Under the pieces are notes generated by a model. That model did no database searches. It was given only the letters and a program-made list of their open reading frames with translations, and was not told where the DNA came from. A stretch of DNA of 64,000 nucleotides, taken from NCBI RefSeq assembly GCF_900110415.1, contig NZ_FODR01000007.1, forward strand, positions 124,001-188,000, in the 5' to 3' direction. Below, piece by piece: positions 63,192-64,000 of this stretch; positions within the stretch are counted from its first letter, which is position 1; every line of letters starts with the position of its first letter. This stretch comes from Mucilaginibacter sp. OK283 (lineage in GTDB: Bacteria > Bacteroidota > Bacteroidia > Sphingobacteriales > Sphingobacteriaceae). A program made the position numbers and the translations under genes.

Positions 63192-64000
63192 GCTATAGTA
63201 TTTATAGGATAACCTAAGTTGCTGCTGTTTTTTGAATGGGTAAGATTCCACCACACTGCTTTAAAAAGCATGGGTATAAAAGCGTAATTTTTGTTTTTTA
63301 TATAAGCTAATACGTTGCGCGGCACCACCAGCAACAGGAAATAAATAAAAAAAAATATTTTTTTGTGAGCAGGGGCATTACGCCGCGTAAACAAAATGCG
63401 GTTGCGGTTCATGAAATATTCCTTGAGCTTACTTTTTTTGCCCACGGATATCGATTCTTTATGATAAATCAATGCATCGGTATTTACCCAGGCCTGGTAA
63501 CCTGTTCTTTTGATCATCTCGCACCAGTCTACCTCTTCATAGTACAGGAAAAAATTTTCGGCCATGAGCCCGGCTTTGTCAATGGCTTCTTTTTTAATCA
63601 TCATGGCCGCACCATGGCAGTAGGCTGTTGGCCCAATAATATGATTAAACTGCCCCTGGTCTTTTTGCCTTAACCCAATACAACTATTGCGGCATGTATA
63701 ATAATCCATGGGCGTATAGCCGGCGTATTGAATTAAACCCTTGTCGCTGTAATATTTTATCATGGGCGAAATGATACCTACATCATCAAATGTTTCCAAA
63801 GTGTCTACCAGGCCATCTATCAGCCCCGGTGTAAATTCGGTATCGTTGTTAACCAGGAAAATATAATCTCCCGTGGCCTGTTTAATGCCCAGGTTATTAC
63901 CACCCGCAAAACCCATGTTAGCATCCGACCGGATAGATTTGATATCTGGGTACTTTACCAGCCACCCGGGCACCGGGTTTATTTTGCTGGCATTGTCAAC
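63188..64000 (-). CDS. Family 2 glycosyltransferase, rhamnosyltransferase-like (N-terminus outside window)
   Basis: 271 codons visible, open at the window edge; the frame continues upstream (VDNASKINPVPGW). Seen: DANMGFAGGNNLGIKQATGDYIFLVNNDTEF (acceptor and DXD-like region), GAAMMIKKEAIDKAGLMAENFFLYYEEVDWCEM and a C-terminal hydrophobic helix. It belongs to the rhamnosyl/GlcNAc-type GT2 group that builds surface polysaccharide. No true start is inside the window. Confidence 0.88.
   Translation of the reverse strand, partial: VDNASKINPVPGWLVKYPDIKSIRSDANMGFAGGNNLGIKQATGDYIFLVNNDTEFTPGLIDGLVDTLETFDDVGIISPMIKYYSDKGLIQYAGYTPMDYYTCRNSCIGLRQKDQGQFNHIIGPTAYCHGAAMMIKKEAIDKAGLMAENFFLYYEEVDWCEMIKRTGYQAWVNTDALIYHKESISVGKKSKLKEYFMNRNRILFTRRNAPAHKKIFFFIYFLLLVVPRNVLAYIKNKNYAFIPMLFKAVWWNLTHSKNSSNLGYPINTIA

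Overview
The window reads as chromosomal DNA of a Bacteroidota bacterium, most likely Sphingobacteriaceae (Mucilaginibacter/Pedobacter-like). The reasons are the gene families (TonB-dependent receptor with a carboxypeptidase-like N-terminal domain, secreted TonB_C proteins, DUF2851, DUF6438, PAS-rich histidine kinases), promoters of the Bacteroidota type (TTG, about 19-21 bases, TAnnTTTG) and the general lack of Shine-Dalgarno sites. No rRNA, tRNA or CRISPR array was recognised.

Layout. 1-5 kb: N-terminal half of mnmA, a DUF2459 membrane protein, two tiny membrane-protein genes in an AT-rich gap, and proB-proA. 5-9 kb: a cysteine-ended leader peptide under a strong promoter, a large TonB-dependent receptor, ohr, and a candidate ~350-nt non-coding RNA with its own promoter and terminator. 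9-21 kb: housekeeping and RNA-related genes (PIN-PhoH ATPase, beta-CASP nuclease, MsbA-like ABC exporter, SAM hydrolase, PhoH, purC, STAS protein, RNase Z, MBL hydrolase, HAD phosphatase). 21-36 kb: a signalling island of four PAS-containing sensor proteins around a kaiC-kaiB-kaiB-histidine kinase operon with no kaiA. 36-40 kb: a MutS-like ATPase whose 3' end is duplicated next to REP-type palindromes and an IS200/RAYT-like transposase, then cbpM-cbpA. 40-49 kb: small enzymes, PspC-DUF2851, an MFS transporter, a dicarboxylate symporter, and a four-helix-bundle (23S rRNA intervening-sequence type) gene enclosed by long inverted repeats. 49-58 kb: rplU-rpmA, M1 peptidase flanked by TonB_C proteins, polyprenyl synthase, RNase R, a double-NBD peptide ABC ATPase and a 3'-5' exonuclease. 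58-64 kb: pbpC and three glycosyltransferases, the last cut by the window edge.

The most unusual signal is not a gene. At six or more places the space after a gene is filled by short words repeated in tandem (7-10 bases) that begin at or within a few bases of the stop codon, usually followed by their reverse complement so the transcript would fold into a long hairpin. One such inverted-repeat pair (35-base arms, 32 matches) encloses the four-helix-bundle gene, which copies the architecture of 23S rRNA intervening sequences but lies between two protein genes. Other items worth checking are the REP/transposase locus with covarying palindromes, a 44-base dispersed repeat present twice, the Cys-ended leader peptide, and the candidate ncRNA.
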